This document shows positions 24,121 to 32,762 of a stretch of 64,000 nt of DNA, piece by piece. A program made the position numbers and the translations under genes. Under the pieces are notes generated by a model. It had not been told where the DNA came from. It saw only the letters and a program-made list of their open reading frames with translations, and made no database searches. The stretch is taken from positions 62,001-126,000 of the forward strand of contig NZ_JALKIG010000001.1 in NCBI RefSeq assembly GCF_023051165.1. Direction: 5' to 3'. Origin of the DNA: Veillonella sp. KGMB01456 (lineage in GTDB: Bacteria > Bacillota > Negativicutes > Veillonellales > Veillonellaceae). Each line of letters begins with the position of its first letter. Position 1 is the first letter of the stretch.

Positions 24121-25749
24121 GTGGAACTTTCAACGGATATACGTTTTTGGTTACCGGCGTTAGTACCCATTGTATTTCTTTTAGTAGCGATTATTAAACT
24201 GCGGTGGCGGATTGCGAAGGCGTCGGTAGTCAGTATGAGCTTGGCATTGCTGATTGCCGGGTTGCTTTTCGGATCATCACCGTTAGCTTTATTATTTGAA
24301 ACCGGTAAGGGCGTTTGGAACGCTGCCACCATATTGCTCGTGATTTGGCCGGCTATTTATTTATATGAAATAACTTGTGAAGTTAAGGCGGTTGAGGCGA
24401 TTCGTACAGGTATTCAACGGATTACAAAACACGAACTATTGCAGATTTTAATATTAGGATGGGTGTTCCCCAGTTTCTTACAGGGGATAACCGGCTTTGG
24501 TGTTGCTGTGGCGGTGGGAGCGCCGCTGTTATTGAGTATTGGCGTAAGGCCGCTGTACAGTATTGTCATTGTACTGCTGGGCCATTCTTGGGGCGCTACG
24601 TTTGGGACCTTGGCGCTTGCTTGGGAGGCCTTGGTTCAGCAATCCTCGATGAATGGCAACGAACAAGTGTATGCCGCCTTTTTGGCGGCGGCTATGATTT
24701 GGATTTTTAACTTTTTAGCGGTGCTATATATTTGTTGGTTATATGGACGAATGAGGGCAATACAATCTGTTTGGCCGGTAGTAGTTGGCTTGTCGCTTGT
24801 CATGGGTGGTGGCGAATTATGGCTTGCCACCATTAATCCAACAATTTCCTGCTTTTTACCAACCGCTATCGGTATGGGCTTAGTGTTTGTGGTGAGTAAA
24901 ATTCCAAAGTATAAGCAACGATGGTATAATACGGACAGTCCAATTATGATGCGGCTTAATCAAACTGAAAGAGCACCGTTGAATGACACGCCGGCAAAGG
25001 TCACTTCCGGACGTACCATGTCGTTTAATCAAGCTTTTTTGCCATACTATCTGTTGATTGGCATTACCGTATTATGCTTGTTAGTGCCACCGATTTACAA
25101 TGCTCTCAGTGTCTGGAAAGTGGCGCTCACGTTTCCTGAGACGGCGACTGCTTTTGGCTATATGACTAAGGCGGAGCCTTATTTCAGCCCTGTGCAACCC
25201 TTAACGTATGCAGGTACGTTCTTACTTTTGTCAGCGCTAAGTAGTCTTTGGTACTATGAAAAAAAGAAATTTTTATCTAAATCAGCGGTAACGGCTATTA
25301 ATAAACGTACTTTTGAAAAATGTAAGGCGCCTACCATAGCGATTACCTGTTTGATTGTCATGGCTAAATATATGGGCAGTAGCGGGCAAATTTATGTGCT
25401 TTCAACGGGGATTGTTGAATTGCTCGGTATTTACTATGTTATCGTATCGCCGTTACTGGGCATGATCGGGTCCTTTTTGACGGGCAGTAATATGTCGTCC
25501 AATATATTATTCGGCAATTTACAAATGCTGGCGGCTAAGGCGCTGGGCATAAATCCGGCTATTACGGCAGCGTTGCAAACTACCGGCGGCGTGCTTGGCA
25601 ATTCCTTTTCGCCGGGCTGTGTGATTATGGGTATTGTCACAACCGGTTTTAACGAAGGTGAAGATAAAATATTGAAACTTATGATGCCGTTTACTATTGC
25701 GCTGGCTGTTATATTTGGTTTGTTAGGCTTTATGCAGTTATTGTTGTAA
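24121..25749 (+). CDS. LctP/GlcA-family 2-hydroxyacid permease
   Basis: A 542-aa permease of the L-lactate permease family with about 13 membrane helices. The signature FLQGITGFGVAVAVGAPLL is at about 118-136. GLTP-like regions TGSNMSSNILFGNLQ and TGGVLGNSFSPGCVIMGI occur in the C-terminal half. GTG start, AAGGAG 8 nt upstream; the start is 2 nt after the M20 stop, so translation is coupled. It is the last gene of the diaminopropionate unit. Lactate or pyruvate exchange is the family expectation; in this setting it may move the carboxylate released by the amidohydrolase. Confidence 0.88.
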   Translation: MELSTDIRFWLPALVPIVFLLVAIIKLRWRIAKASVVSMSLALLIAGLLFGSSPLALLFETGKGVWNAATILLVIWPAIYLYEITCEVKAVEAIRTGIQRITKHELLQILILGWVFPSFLQGITGFGVAVAVGAPLLLSIGVRPLYSIVIVLLGHSWGATFGTLALAWEALVQQSSMNGNEQVYAAFLAAAMIWIFNFLAVLYICWLYGRMRAIQSVWPVVVGLSLVMGGGELWLATINPTISCFLPTAIGMGLVFVVSKIPKYKQRWYNTDSPIMMRLNQTERAPLNDTPAKVTSGRTMSFNQAFLPYYLLIGITVLCLLVPPIYNALSVWKVALTFPETATAFGYMTKAEPYFSPVQPLTYAGTFLLLSALSSLWYYEKKKFLSKSAVTAINKRTFEKCKAPTIAITCLIVMAKYMGSSGQIYVLSTGIVELLGIYYVIVSPLLGMIGSFLTGSNMSSNILFGNLQMLAAKALGINPAITAALQTTGGVLGNSFSPGCVIMGIVTTGFNEGEDKILKLMMPFTIALAVIFGLLGFMQLLL

Positions 25750-25756
25750 GTTTTGT

Positions 25757-25792
25757 CCTATAACCCTATAACCCTATAATCCTATAATCCTA
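25757..25792. repeat. Four 8-bp tandem repeats (CCTATAAY)
   Basis: CCTATAAC twice, then CCTATAAT twice, then a partial CCTA, directly after the permease stop. Confidence 0.85.
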
Positions 25793-25812
25793 AGCTTTGG
25801 ATTCAGATAACA

Positions 25813-25852
25813 CAAACCCCCTCTCCGTGCGGATGCACAGAGAGGGGGTTTG
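25813..25852. terminator. Bidirectional terminator between permease and catalase
   Basis: A perfect 13-bp stem (CAAACCCCCTCTC with 25840-25852) between convergent genes. The loop is 14 nt and the T-tracts are short. Confidence 0.7.
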
Positions 25853-25936
25853 CTTATTATGCAGCTGATTTTCCTAGAGAGAGTAGTTATTTTTAATGAT
25901 TAATTGCACACATTGGTCACATGAAACGCGAATATA

Positions 25937-27403
25937 TTAATCATTTAAATTGGAAAAATCAACTGTAATACCGAGTGCCTTGGCTACGCCTTCGCCGTAA
26001 GCCGGATCACATTGGTAACAATGTTTAGCATGGCGTTCTTGAATTTCTTTAGAAACGCCGTTCATAGCACGTGCTGTATTTTCAAATAAAAGTTGTTGTT
26101 TTTCCGGAGTCATGAGACGGAACAATTTGCCCGGTTGGGTGTAGAAATCGGAATCGTCTTCATAGAAATCGTATTGGTAAGCAGGGCCCGTAATATCGAG
26201 CGGTGGTTCTTTGAATTCCGGTTGGTTGAGCCATTCGCCTTTAGTGTTTGGCGCATAGCCGATGGTAGCGCCGTGGTTACCGTCAACACGGCCGAGACCG
26301 TCGCGATGGTACATGTTAACAGGGCATTTAGCGGCGTTAACAGGAATCTGATGGTAGTTAGTGCCTAAGCGGTAACGCTGTGCGTCAGCATAGGAGAATA
26401 AACGACCTTGTAACATTCTGTCAGGGGAGAATCCGATGCCCGGAATTATGGTGGACGGAGCAAAGGCAGCTTGTTCAACGTCTTGGAAGTAGTTTTCAGG
26501 ATTGCGGTTCAATTCCATGACACCAACTTCGATGAGCGGGAATTCGCTGTGATACCAAACTTTAGTGAGGTCGAACGGATTGTATGGCATTTCTTTAGCC
26601 TTTTCTTCCGTCATAACCTGGATGCACAATTTCCATTTCGGGAAGTCGCCTTTTTCAATGGCGTCGAATAAATCCCGTTGATGGCTTTCGCGGTCGCCGG
26701 CTACCACTTCGGCTGCTTCTTGGTCGCTCAAGTTTTCAATCGGTTGTTGGCAAACCCAGTGGAATTTAACCCAAACGCGTTCGTTATTGGCGTTGATTAA
26801 GCTGTACGTATGGCTACCGAAACCATGCATATGGCGGTAGGAGGAAGGGATACCACGGTCACTCATAACGATAGTAATCTGGTGGATGGCTTCCGGTAAG
26901 CTGGTCCAGAAGTCCCAGTTAGCTTCGGCATCACGCAAGTTTGTTTTTGGATTACGTTTTACGGCACGGTTCAAATCAGGGAATTGCAATGGATCGCGAA
27001 TGAAGAATACCGGGGTGTTGTTACCAACGAGGTCCCAGTTGCCTTCTTCGGTGTAGAATTTAACGGCAAAACCGCGAATATCGCGTTCGGCGTCAGCTGC
27101 ACCGCGTTCCCCGGCTACTGTGGAGAAACGAACGAATAAATCGGTTTTTTTGCCAACTTCTGAAAAAAGTTTAGCTTTAGTGTATTTAGTGATGTCATTA
27201 GTTACAGTAAAAGTACCGAATGCACCGGAACCTTTAGCATGCATACGTCTTTCAGGAATTACTTCACGAGCAAAATGGCCTAGTTTTTCCATGAGCCATA
27301 CGTCTTGCATAAGGACAGGACCACGTTTGCCGGCCGTCATAGAGTTATTATTGTCCGGTACGGGTGCACCAAATGCGGTAGTCAATTTCTTTTTGTCACT
27401 CAT
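25937..27403 (-). CDS. katA: Monofunctional haem catalase, small subunit (clade 3)
   Basis: Breaks hydrogen peroxide into water and oxygen. In 488 aa the distal His55 (ERRMHAKG), Asn128 ([13 protein letters not shown]) and the proximal haem ligand Tyr338 ([14 protein letters not shown]) are all present, as is the NADPH-binding-type region. Length fits small-subunit catalases. AAGGAGG precedes the ATG. The promoter carries a Fur/PerR-type box. A catalase in a probable anaerobe indicates exposure to oxygen, for instance at mucosal surfaces. Confidence 0.97.
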   Translation of the reverse strand: MSDKKKLTTAFGAPVPDNNNSMTAGKRGPVLMQDVWLMEKLGHFAREVIPERRMHAKGSGAFGTFTVTNDITKYTKAKLFSEVGKKTDLFVRFSTVAGERGAADAERDIRGFAVKFYTEEGNWDLVGNNTPVFFIRDPLQFPDLNRAVKRNPKTNLRDAEANWDFWTSLPEAIHQITIVMSDRGIPSSYRHMHGFGSHTYSLINANNERVWVKFHWVCQQPIENLSDQEAAEVVAGDRESHQRDLFDAIEKGDFPKWKLCIQVMTEEKAKEMPYNPFDLTKVWYHSEFPLIEVGVMELNRNPENYFQDVEQAAFAPSTIIPGIGFSPDRMLQGRLFSYADAQRYRLGTNYHQIPVNAAKCPVNMYHRDGLGRVDGNHGATIGYAPNTKGEWLNQPEFKEPPLDITGPAYQYDFYEDDSDFYTQPGKLFRLMTPEKQQLLFENTARAMNGVSKEIQERHAKHCYQCDPAYGEGVAKALGITVDFSNLND

Positions 27404-27457
27404 TTTCCTATTTCCTCCTTAGTACCTACTAACTTTTCGATTGTTTTGAATGTTAAC

Positions 27458-27513
27458 GGATAATTATTATCCATTTATACTATTATTATAACGTTAAATT
27501 TCGAAATACACAA
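27458..27513 (-). promoter_or_regulatory. katA promoter with Fur/PerR-type box
   Basis: On the minus strand, a TTGTGT -35 (27508-27513), a 17-bp spacer and TATAAT (27485-27490). A perfect 7-1-7 palindrome GGATAAT-T-ATTATCC (27458-27472) lies just downstream of the -10. Its core GATAATNATTATC matches Fur-family boxes; PerR is the likely family member for a catalase. Confidence 0.75.
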
Positions 27514-27985
27514 GATTTTTTTATTAAAAATATTATTAAATTTGATGAGATAATAGCTGTAAATGCAGCTATTATCTGTAATGATTAAGCTATGTAATAT
27601 AAAAGATACTTTACAATTTTTTGATATATTAATATGAAGTGAAGATGCTATATGATTGTTTCACGCATATATTTTGGACTAAATGGAGCTTTTCGGTAAT
27701 ATCTATCATAAGCGGAGACGTATCGCGGTTGATAATAAGTAGCTGACAATAAACGGCACATAATATACTTTATTAATGAACGGACGGTTCCTTTTCTTAT
27801 TGAATTTTATATGATACTCTATACTTATAATATGCTTGTAGTATGAACATATCATTATTGACAGTGTATTTATTAGCTGGTTTGACGGAGACTTTATAAG
27901 GAAGTTTTAAAAGGAAATTACTACGAATTTCAAGCAAGAATTCCTACTAGAGATTTTTACCAAGAATTTTCTCGGAAATTAATAG
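27514..27985. other. A+T-rich gene-free stretch before the esterase gene
   Basis: Contains a perfect 12-bp hairpin (27548-27559 with 27566-27577, 6-nt loop) without T-run and several TATAAT-like strings near 27830. I see no coding region with a ribosome site. Confidence 0.35.
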
Positions 27986-28990
27986 ATGTTTAAAAAGAAA
28001 CGGAAGATTACTCATATGAAATATATACTGAAAAAAATGACGGTACTCATGGTGCTGGTGGGCTTTATCAGCTTTATGACGGCTGTGTCATTTAACGGTG
28101 TTGAGGCTAAATCGGAAAGACTTATGATTCAAGGTGACCACGGCGCCTTGTCGGCTGTGTTGCAAACACCGGACAAGGTTCAGAGTTATCCCTTGGTTAT
28201 TTTGATGCACGGTTTTTCCGCGAGCAAAGATTATAAATTACTGGAATTGACGGCGGAATATTTAGAAAAAGCGGGGATTGCTTCCATTCGCTTTGATTTT
28301 AACGGGCACGGTGACAGTGAAGGCCGTTTTCAAGACATGACGGTGCCGAATGAAATTGAAGATGCGAAGAAGGTCTATGCGTACGCCAAAGCGTTACCGG
28401 GCGTTACGAATATTTTACTGGTCGGCCATTCGCAAGGTGGTGTGGTAGCCAGCATGTTGGCCGGCGAGTTAACGGAGCAATATGGCAATGATGCGGTGAA
28501 AGGGTTGGTTTTATTGGCTCCGGCCGCTAATATCGTAGATAAAACGATTGGGGGAGCCTTCTTTGGTGTACAGTTCGACACGGATACTATGCCGGAATAC
28601 ATTGAGTTGCCTAGCGGTTTACACGTAGGCCGTGATTATTTTAAAACGGCTTATAGTCTGCCTTTGTATGATACGGCCAAGCTGTATACGGGGCCGGTGA
28701 CTATCATTCAGGGAAAGGAGGATACGGTAGTGCCGCCACGGTATGCGCAGCGTTTTGTTGAAATTTATAAGCATAGCACGCTTGAAATCGTGGAGGGCTA
28801 TGATCATGAGTTTTCACAAAATATGCCTGCCATAGCGCGCGGGATAGTGCAGTCCGTGCAGCAAGATGTAAATCGTACGGATGATACGGATCTGAAGATT
28901 AATAGTTATCTCAACGAAATTCGGTTGTTTTTTGAAAAGATTATTGAAGTGCTCGATAAGGTGAAAGCATTTTTAGCGGGGTTAAGCTAA
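27986..28990 (+). CDS. Exported alpha/beta hydrolase (esterase-like)
   Basis: A 334-aa serine hydrolase. Residues 1-41 are a signal or anchor segment with a basic start and hydrophobic core (15-36). The fold is clear: oxyanion HGFSAS (75-80), nucleophile elbow GHSQGG with Ser149, an Asp in QGKEDTVVP (about 245) and a His in EGYDHEF (about 276). The C-terminal 40 residues form an extra helix. It resembles feruloyl-esterase/BAAT-like serine peptidase relatives. Starts at 27986 and 28016 are both weakly supported. The substrate is unknown; it is transcribed alone. Confidence 0.82.
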   Translation: MFKKKRKITHMKYILKKMTVLMVLVGFISFMTAVSFNGVEAKSERLMIQGDHGALSAVLQTPDKVQSYPLVILMHGFSASKDYKLLELTAEYLEKAGIASIRFDFNGHGDSEGRFQDMTVPNEIEDAKKVYAYAKALPGVTNILLVGHSQGGVVASMLAGELTEQYGNDAVKGLVLLAPAANIVDKTIGGAFFGVQFDTDTMPEYIELPSGLHVGRDYFKTAYSLPLYDTAKLYTGPVTIIQGKEDTVVPPRYAQRFVEIYKHSTLEIVEGYDHEFSQNMPAIARGIVQSVQQDVNRTDDTDLKINSYLNEIRLFFEKIIEVLDKVKAFLAGLS

Positions 28991-29185
28991 GTGTAGACAT
29001 GTGAGAAAAGAGCTGTTTTTCTTCTGTTGTTAACTATTATTCCTATAATTTTAATGGTATAATATATCTATTACACAAAAACAAATGTTTAACAGACGCC
29101 GGGGGATGAAAGTGCACTTATATAAACGTTGTTTTGGTGCAATGAGAGATTAGAGAATTTTTTTCAAAAGAAAAGAGGAGAGAGT

Positions 29186-29968
29186 ATGAGTTTAAGATTG
29201 TGGGAACAGGTGGCGGCTTGGAAGTCGCCGAAGTATCGCTTTGTGGATTTGACGCATGAACTAAGTCCGGAAACACCGCATTGGTGGGGTTTTAAGCCGC
29301 TAAAAGAAACGACTTTGTATGATTATCCCGAAAATAAAAAAGACGGTGACACTTGGACGGAAGCGCCTATGCAGATTAAGGAATACACTGTCGTAGGTCA
29401 GTACGGTACGCATGTGGATGCACCGATTCATTTTGATCCGAAGGGGCGTACGCAAGAGCAGCTTCGTGTTGATGAAATGGTATATCCATTGGTTGTTATC
29501 GATAAATCCAAAGAAGTAGCTGAAAATCCGGATTATGAATTATCCGTTGAAGATGTGTTGGCCTTTGAAGAACAGTACGGCCGTATTCCGGAAGGTGCGT
29601 TTGTTGCCTTTAGAACCGATTGGTATAAACAGCCGGCCGATGATTTTCAGAAAAAGGATGCCGACGGCAATCCTCATACGCCGGGCTGGACGATTCCCAC
29701 ATTGGAGTTTTTGGTAAAAGAACGTAATATCGGCGCCATCGGTCATGAAACGGCCGATACGGATGCGGCGATTCGAGCATTCCAACCGGATTCCCATCCG
29801 TTGCCGGCTGAGCAGTATATTTTGTCGCAGGATAGAATTCAGGTGGAAGTGTTGGCTCACTTGGATGAGTTACCACCGGTAGGAGCCGTTATCTTTGTAA
29901 CTTTCCCTAAATTGAAAGGCGGTACCGGCTTTGCGGCGCGTTGCTTCGCCTTGGTAGAAAACGAATAA
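29186..29968 (+). CDS. Cyclase-family metal-dependent hydrolase (kynurenine formamidase-like)
   Basis: A 260-aa protein of the cyclase/kynurenine formamidase family. The metal site GQYGTHVDAPIHF is at 71-83 (His76, Asp78, His82), with RTDW and GHETADTDA further on. AAGAGGAGAG lies just before ATG 29186; the frame open to TTG 29129 has no ribosome site. A -10-like TATAAT is at 29058-29063. Family members cleave formamides, cyclic amides or isatin. No tryptophan-degradation genes are near, so the true substrate is open. Confidence 0.82.
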   Translation: MSLRLWEQVAAWKSPKYRFVDLTHELSPETPHWWGFKPLKETTLYDYPENKKDGDTWTEAPMQIKEYTVVGQYGTHVDAPIHFDPKGRTQEQLRVDEMVYPLVVIDKSKEVAENPDYELSVEDVLAFEEQYGRIPEGAFVAFRTDWYKQPADDFQKKDADGNPHTPGWTIPTLEFLVKERNIGAIGHETADTDAAIRAFQPDSHPLPAEQYILSQDRIQVEVLAHLDELPPVGAVIFVTFPKLKGGTGFAARCFALVENE

Positions 29969-30005
29969 AATCAGATTAGGTTCTTAAATCTTAATAAATG
30001 AAAAG

Positions 30006-30043
30006 AAGGCGTTAATGCATCTGTTGATTTGCATTAACGCCTT
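30006..30043. terminator. Bidirectional terminator
   Basis: A perfect 13-bp stem (AAGGCGTTAATGC with 30031-30043) and a 12-nt loop between convergent genes. The minus side continues into CTTTTC. Confidence 0.85.
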
Positions 30044-30059
30044 AAATAATTTAGAGGAT

Positions 30060-30557
30060 TTACTTCACATAATGAATGCGATCTTCAAAGAAACGATCTT
30101 GCTGTTTTCTCGTTTCGGCTGGATAGCCCAAAGGGAAGAGGGAGAACGCTTTTAGGTTTGCCGGAAGGTTCAAGGCTTTACTTACATACTCCATGTGATC
30201 TTCAAATGGTGCAATGCCTATCCATACACCGCCGAGTCCGAGGGCATCCGTCTGTAGCCATATGTTCTCTTGCGCAATGGTCATGTCGAGCGGCGCCATT
30301 GATGGTACCGGAATTCCATCAACTTTGTAGACCGGTACGATAACAACCGGGGCACTGGCTACGCAGTGCGAATATTGGGAAACCCGGGCTAAGTTTTCAA
30401 TCACTTCTCGATTGGTAACCACATAGAATTCCCAAGGCTGTTGGTTAACCGCAGATGGAGATTGCATACCGGCGCGAAGAATTTCAGTGATTTTTTCTTG
30501 TTCAACCGGACGATCTTCGTATTTGCGGATACTGGTTCTGTGGAAAATGCTGTTCAT
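30060..30557 (-). CDS. Nitroreductase-family protein
   Basis: FMN-binding oxidoreductase of 165 aa. The family start MNSIFHRTSIRKYEDRPV is followed by MQSPSAVNQQPWEFYVV (FMN-binding PSAxNxQPW) and the central LQTDALGLGGVWIGIAP. It is about 165 aa, normal for the short clostridial type. ATG 30557 is chosen, 7 nt after AGGAGG; the frame continues to a TTG at 30575 upstream of that site. It is not closely similar to the nitroreductase at 12,866. The physiological role is not determinable. Confidence 0.88.
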   Translation of the reverse strand: MNSIFHRTSIRKYEDRPVEQEKITEILRAGMQSPSAVNQQPWEFYVVTNREVIENLARVSQYSHCVASAPVVIVPVYKVDGIPVPSMAPLDMTIAQENIWLQTDALGLGGVWIGIAPFEDHMEYVSKALNLPANLKAFSLFPLGYPAETRKQQDRFFEDRIHYVK

Positions 30558-30961
30558 GATGAGTCCTCCTAACAATTGTACTGTTTAATAGTTAATACTA
30601 ACTTTTGTAAACCGACGCTCCTATATTAATCTCTTGCGCTTGCAAGGCATAGTTGTTAACCTTTAATATATTTACATACTTAAATGTGTTACTTAATTTC
30701 ATTATATACTTTATGTCAAGTTCAGTCCCGCAGGAAATAGGGGGCATAGCAATACGAAGAAGGATGACACAAAAAGAGGCAGTAACCTCCGAGTCGGTTC
30801 GGATGGTTACTGCCTCTTATGATATGAATAGACCAATGCATACGGCTGTTACGCTTGGGCTATTGTTTGTCAGCTTAATAAGTACAACTGAGAGAGAATA
30901 GTTATATTACAAGGCGAAATATAAATTAATAAATGCCTTAGTACGTAATACTTATTATTTA
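30558..30961. other. Gene-free stretch with minus-strand terminator
   Basis: The only clear structure is the hairpin at 30774-30818. An 82-codon plus-strand frame crosses it but has no ribosome site and no recognisable domain. Confidence 0.4.
30774..30818 (-). terminator. Terminator of the exported-protein gene
   Basis: A perfect 14-bp stem (30774-30787 with 30805-30818). Reading the minus strand it is followed by TTTTTGTG. It lies about 145 bp beyond the stop of the exported protein gene. Confidence 0.7.
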
Positions 30962-31543
30962 TTATTTTGCAGGTTTCTGAGCTTCAGTGTCAGTTTTGTC
31001 GATGATGATATCGGTTTTCTGAGCTTCTAAGTTGCTCTGAGCCTGTGCGTTCTGCCAAGTAGCGGCAATTTTAGCGTCTTCTACTTTTTTCTGTTGAGCT
31101 TCGGCCGGAGTAATAGCGATGTCCGGTTTGTTTTTCAACTGGTAGTCACGGTTAACAAGGTTAGCTACTACAGTTTCTAAAGCAGCGTCAGCTGTGTTAG
31201 GCTGGATAGCATGGCCCGCACCGTTAGCGTTGGAAGTGCTCTGAACGTTTTCGGAGTTGTTAGGGTATACGTCTTTCTGGTAAGCGTATAATGTGTTGTT
31301 AGCGAAGTCTAATTTGTAGTTTACTACATCAGTAAGACCTGTGTTAGGGTTTACGGCAGCTGCCTGGAAATCAGCAGTATCTGTATTTACATCGTAGTTA
31401 ACGGAAGGAACGTTAACACGAGTTGTGTAGTCAGCGTCGGAATGTACCCAGTACCATTGATCGGCCGGTAAAGTTTTAGCGGAAGCTACGCCCGCAACTG
31501 TTGTTAATGCTAAACCTAATACTAATAATTTTTGTAATTTCAT
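30962..31543 (-). CDS. Exported protein of unknown function
   Basis: A 193-aa protein with a clear Sec signal peptide (MKLQKLLVLGLALTTVAGVASA, cleavage probably after Ala22). The mature part starts with TLPADQWYWVHSDADYTTRV, has a beta-rich middle and ends in a Gln/Lys-rich helical tail (about 145-190). I do not recognise the family. ATG 31543 starts at the signal peptide; GGGAG lies about 10-12 nt upstream. It has its own promoter and distal terminator, so it is monocistronic. It is probably secreted or periplasmic. Confidence 0.78.
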   Translation of the reverse strand: MKLQKLLVLGLALTTVAGVASAKTLPADQWYWVHSDADYTTRVNVPSVNYDVNTDTADFQAAAVNPNTGLTDVVNYKLDFANNTLYAYQKDVYPNNSENVQSTSNANGAGHAIQPNTADAALETVVANLVNRDYQLKNKPDIAITPAEAQQKKVEDAKIAATWQNAQAQSNLEAQKTDIIIDKTDTEAQKPAK

Positions 31544-31601
31544 AATATATAATCTCCCTTCGAATATCAATAAATTTTGAATATCGATTTTTTTATATAT
31601 T

Positions 31602-31631
31602 ATTATAGCACAATAAAAACAAAGAGTTCAA
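31602..31631 (-). promoter_or_regulatory. Promoter of the exported-protein gene
   Basis: On the minus strand, TTGAAC (31626-31631), an 18-bp spacer and TATAAT (31602-31607), 58 bp before the ATG. Confidence 0.7.
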
Positions 31632-31800
31632 GGGAGTGGACTAAAAAAATCGAAATTTTTAGTAATTCAACTATCGAAAGTTAGAGATTTGATTTGTGTT
31701 AACAAAGTTTTCACGTAGTTATTGAGGCAACTATAATTTTGTATTTAGTCATTTGAACTACTCATTTATAGTGCAATAGAGCCATCTCTTATATGATATA

Positions 31801-31841
31801 AATAGCCTTTAAGTCGTAATGTGTCTAAAGGTTATTTTTAC
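31801..31841 (+). terminator. Orphan terminator before the NADAR gene
   Basis: AATAGCCTTTA pairs with TAAAGGTTATT (one G-U), followed by TTTTTACTTTTT. No plus-strand gene lies upstream in the 31,544-31,879 gap, so it may end a small RNA or leader transcript. Confidence 0.5.
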
Positions 31842-31879
31842 TTTTTAAAAATAGTATTTTATTTGTAAGGGAGGCAAGT

Positions 31880-32428
31880 ATGGCTATTAAAAAGACGGAT
31901 GATAAGAAAAAAGCTACTAAACCGACTTACTCGCGCAAGGACATTTTGAAACTTCGCGACGATGAGATACCACCGGTGATTGATCGTTTTAGAGGGACCT
32001 ATAGCTTTCTTTCGAATTTTAGTACTTATAAGGTATTTTATATGGGCGACACGTATTATTCGGCGGAGGCGGCGTATCAAGGTGCTAAAGCGGCGACGGA
32101 CTTGCAGCGTATGAAAATGGTAAGAGTGAAGCGGCCTGACTTTGCACGGCGCATAGGGCGCAATATGAAGCCCATCCGTGCTGATTGGGAGAACGTTAAG
32201 TTGCGGGTCATGTATGACATAGTTAAAGCTAAGTTTTTACAGAATGAAAAATTGCAGGCTAAACTGTTGGCAACGCGCGATAGAATGCTGATAGAAGGCA
32301 ATGATTGGGGCGATACCTTCTGGGGCATGGTCGATGGCGAAGGGGAGAATAATTTGGGGAAAATACTGATGCGCGTTCGCGAGGAAATAAAGACTGGTTT
32401 AAAGGGGGAATTTGAACAAGAAAATTGA
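31880..32428 (+). CDS. NADAR-domain (YbiA-like) N-glycosidase
   Basis: A 182-aa protein. A Lys-rich N-terminal extension (1-30) precedes the NADAR domain: FRGTYSFLSNFS, YYSAEAAYQGAKAA, and the C-terminal LIEGNDWGDTFWG and ENNLGKILMRVR. YbiA-type members hydrolyse damaged riboflavin intermediates, and others remove ADP-ribose from guanine in NAD-linked conflict systems. GGGAGGC lies before the ATG. No ADP-ribosyltransferase or riboflavin gene is adjacent, so a metabolite-repair role is more likely than a toxin-antitoxin role. Confidence 0.85.
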   Translation: MAIKKTDDKKKATKPTYSRKDILKLRDDEIPPVIDRFRGTYSFLSNFSTYKVFYMGDTYYSAEAAYQGAKAATDLQRMKMVRVKRPDFARRIGRNMKPIRADWENVKLRVMYDIVKAKFLQNEKLQAKLLATRDRMLIEGNDWGDTFWGMVDGEGENNLGKILMRVREEIKTGLKGEFEQEN

Positions 32429-32762
32429 GCAAGAAAATTAATATAACTAATGAAGGGCAATGCATTGCTTAAAGATGAAAAAGGTTAAGAATTTATAAAA
32501 TTGCATATTCTGTGTGGACAAAGTACCACGAAATACCCGCTGGGAATGCTCATAGTGCCTCAAGATTCACTAAATGCATAATACCTATGATTTATTTGAT
32601 ATTAACACTAGCGCATAATGTTTTTTACTGTTATTATAAGATGTAGTAGATTATCTAAATTTTTGATTAAAATAGAAATAATTAAGATGAATTTAGTGTG
32701 AAGAATAGTAAGCAGAAAGAAACGACGGACATTAACACTGTTCGGCAGGAAGGATGTGTATT
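32429..32762. other. A+T-rich gene-free stretch
   Basis: I see no clear promoter, repeat or terminator here apart from scattered T-runs near 32620. No coding region is supported. Confidence 0.3.

Noticed and set aside
30653-30901. 82-codon plus-strand frame
   Set aside because: No ribosome site, and it runs through the terminator hairpin of the opposite-strand gene.
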